30,877 nucleotides of DNA from Candidatus Sumerlaeota bacterium (GTDB taxonomy: Bacteria; Sumerlaeota; Sumerlaeia; JADFCT01), in the NCBI GenBank assembly GCA_026398575.1, contig JAPLSP010000301.1, positions 1 through 30,877 of the forward strand, written 5' to 3'. Each line of letters starts with the position of its first letter. The stretch's first letter is position 1. Positions 29,750 through 30,877 of this stretch are shown piece by piece. Both the position numbers and the translations under genes were made by a program. The notes below the pieces were generated by a model. The model was not told where the DNA came from. It ran no database searches and was given only the letters and a program-made list of their open reading frames with translations.

Positions 29750-30877
29750 ATGATGGCGAATGAACAACGACGAGAGAAATGGGCCAAACGCGGGGGATGG
29801 AGTTTGTGCCTGATCTGCGCCGCCGCAATAGCGTATTGCGCCGAGCCGGACACATTTTGGCTGCCGCTGACAGGCGCCGGCCATGGAGGCTGGGCCCTGG
29901 ACCAGTCGCTGACAGGCGCCGATAACGCCAAGACCGCGCCTCCCAGATATCTCCGGCCCGTTCCGGGCGCGCCGGCGGCGCTGAGCGTCGAGCCGGGAAC
30001 GGATGGCAAAGGCGAACTGGTCGCGCGCACCCCCAAGTCCAAGCCCATTGGCATCGTCCGCTCCATTAATGAGGATCATGACGCCTGGGGCCAGGGGCGG
30101 GTTTTTTGCGCCCGCTTCCTGACGCCCGACGATCCCGATCTGCGCCCCAGCGCCCAGCTGGTCGTCTATCACAGCCTTTACGGATGGTTCGCCACCGAGC
30201 CGACGCGGCCACTGACGCCGGGGCAATGGACGACGGTGTATTGGAATCTGGGCGATGAAGGCACGGATTGGATTTCGATGTCCTATGGACTGGCCTGGCA
30301 CAGCAACATGCGCTACGAGCTGGAGCGCGTGGGGCTGAGAATTTTTCTCAATACCGCCGCGGACGACAAGACCGGCAATCCATCCAATGACGACGATGAC
30401 GCAACCGACCCAAAGGATAAGGACGACGCCGGCAAGGACAAAGACGCCGCCAATGACAAGCTGCTCGAAGTGCGGATCGCCGGCATTGGGATTGAGGGAA
30501 TGAACGCCCCGCGGCCGCTGCTGGAAGTGGTTCGTCTGCGCTGGCCGAGCGATGGCGCGGTCAACGGCGGCCCCGGTTCGATTCCGTCCGGCGACCATCC
30601 CTCAACGGTGAGTTGTTGTGTCGGCCAGCAGTTTGAGCTGAGCTTCGATCTGACGCGCTCATACGACAATCCTTATGATCCGGACTGCGTGGCGGTAGAC
30701 GTCGAGTTCACCGCGCCGTCGGGCCGCATATTGGAAATGCCCGCTTTTTATTACCAGGACTTCACGCGCCGCAAACTCGAAGATGGAACGGAAGTCTATG
30801 ATCCTTTTGGGCGGGCCTGCTGGAAAGCGCGCTTTCTGCCCACCGAGCCGGGCGAGCATACCTTCCGGATTGCCGCC
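29750..30877 (+). CDS. Secreted protein with DUF5060-like C-terminal domain, cut by the window end
   Basis: 376 codons are open from ATG 29750 to the last base, so the gene continues beyond the window. The N terminus (WAKRGGWSLCLICAAAIAYCAEPD) is a signal peptide. Residues about 40-215 are a beta-rich, Trp-containing domain that looks like a carbohydrate-binding sandwich. An Asp/Lys-rich linker (about 205-243) with DDDDATDPKDKDD may bind Ca. The last 80 residues match the DUF5060 pattern (YDNPYDPDCVAVDVEFTAPSG, FYYQDFTRR, CWKARFLPTEPGEHTFRIAA). Family knowledge: DUF5060 usually precedes a TIM-barrel glycoside hydrolase, which would lie past the window end. It starts 16 bp after the coiled-coil gene, probably in the same operon. 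No clear ribosome-binding site was seen. Confidence 0.78.
   Translation, partial: MMANEQRREKWAKRGGWSLCLICAAAIAYCAEPDTFWLPLTGAGHGGWALDQSLTGADNAKTAPPRYLRPVPGAPAALSVEPGTDGKGELVARTPKSKPIGIVRSINEDHDAWGQGRVFCARFLTPDDPDLRPSAQLVVYHSLYGWFATEPTRPLTPGQWTTVYWNLGDEGTDWISMSYGLAWHSNMRYELERVGLRIFLNTAADDKTGNPSNDDDDATDPKDKDDAGKDKDAANDKLLEVRIAGIGIEGMNAPRPLLEVVRLRWPSDGAVNGGPGSIPSGDHPSTVSCCVGQQFELSFDLTRSYDNPYDPDCVAVDVEFTAPSGRILEMPAFYYQDFTRRKLEDGTEVYDPFGRACWKARFLPTEPGEHTFRIAA

Noticed and set aside
29734..29750. Promoter for the DUF5060 gene in the short gap
   Set aside because: Only 16 bp; more likely in the upstream operon.

Overview
The window looks like chromosomal DNA of an uncultured, GC-rich Gram-negative bacterium. 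TolB, three Pal-type lipoproteins and a CpoB-like protein imply a peptidoglycan-anchored outer membrane. A giant autotransporter-associated-repeat (PATR) surface protein, secreted carbohydrate-active proteins, a UxaE-type tagaturonate epimerase and many intergenic micro-repeat families suggest a PVC-like or neighbouring lineage (Lentisphaerota, Verrucomicrobiota, Hydrogenedentota, Sumerlaeota). That placement is an inference; no rRNA or tRNA gene was seen to test it.

Layout. (1) 2-7992 (+): one giant secreted repeat/adhesin-like gene, split by an apparent single-base loss near 5542. (2) 8099-12355 (-): a large exported protein with a helical carbohydrate-active look, a VapBC-type toxin-antitoxin pair, and a DUF4143 ATPase whose start codon sits beside two operator-like palindromes. 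(3) 12448-17357 (-): a metabolic cluster read as lactonase, DUF2283, zinc dehydrogenase, small PLDc_N membrane protein, uxaE (interrupted by an in-frame amber codon) and ornithine-type decarboxylase. Lactonase, dehydrogenase and epimerase suggest sugar-acid (hexuronate/aldonate) catabolism. (4) 17515-18597 (+): prfA (RF1). It is followed by a 21-bp repeat array and, on the minus strand, a lone STAS protein and a DUF362 protein. (5) 20874-25059 (+): tolB, pal, pal, cpoB-like, pal, a Tol-Pal envelope operon with three Pal paralogues and no tolQRA in view. A single-domain receiver gene runs antisense and overlaps the last pal by 23 bp. (6) 25688-30877 (+): a membrane histidine kinase and an NtrC-type sigma-54 activator, separated by a 237-bp MITE-like element. 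The activator is translationally coupled to an exported coiled-coil protein of unknown function. A secreted protein ending in a DUF5060-like domain is cut by the window edge.

Intergenic DNA is rich in distinct repeats: a 9-bp array (7997), an imperfect GACATCAAC array (14937), a 21-bp array (18620), a 12-bp duplication (20588), a 44-bp-arm inverted repeat (25521), an AT-rich array (27085) and a terminal-inverted-repeat element with TA ends (27214-27450). No tRNA, rRNA, CRISPR array or complete transposase gene was seen. The two broken genes may be true decay or assembly errors, and read data would decide.
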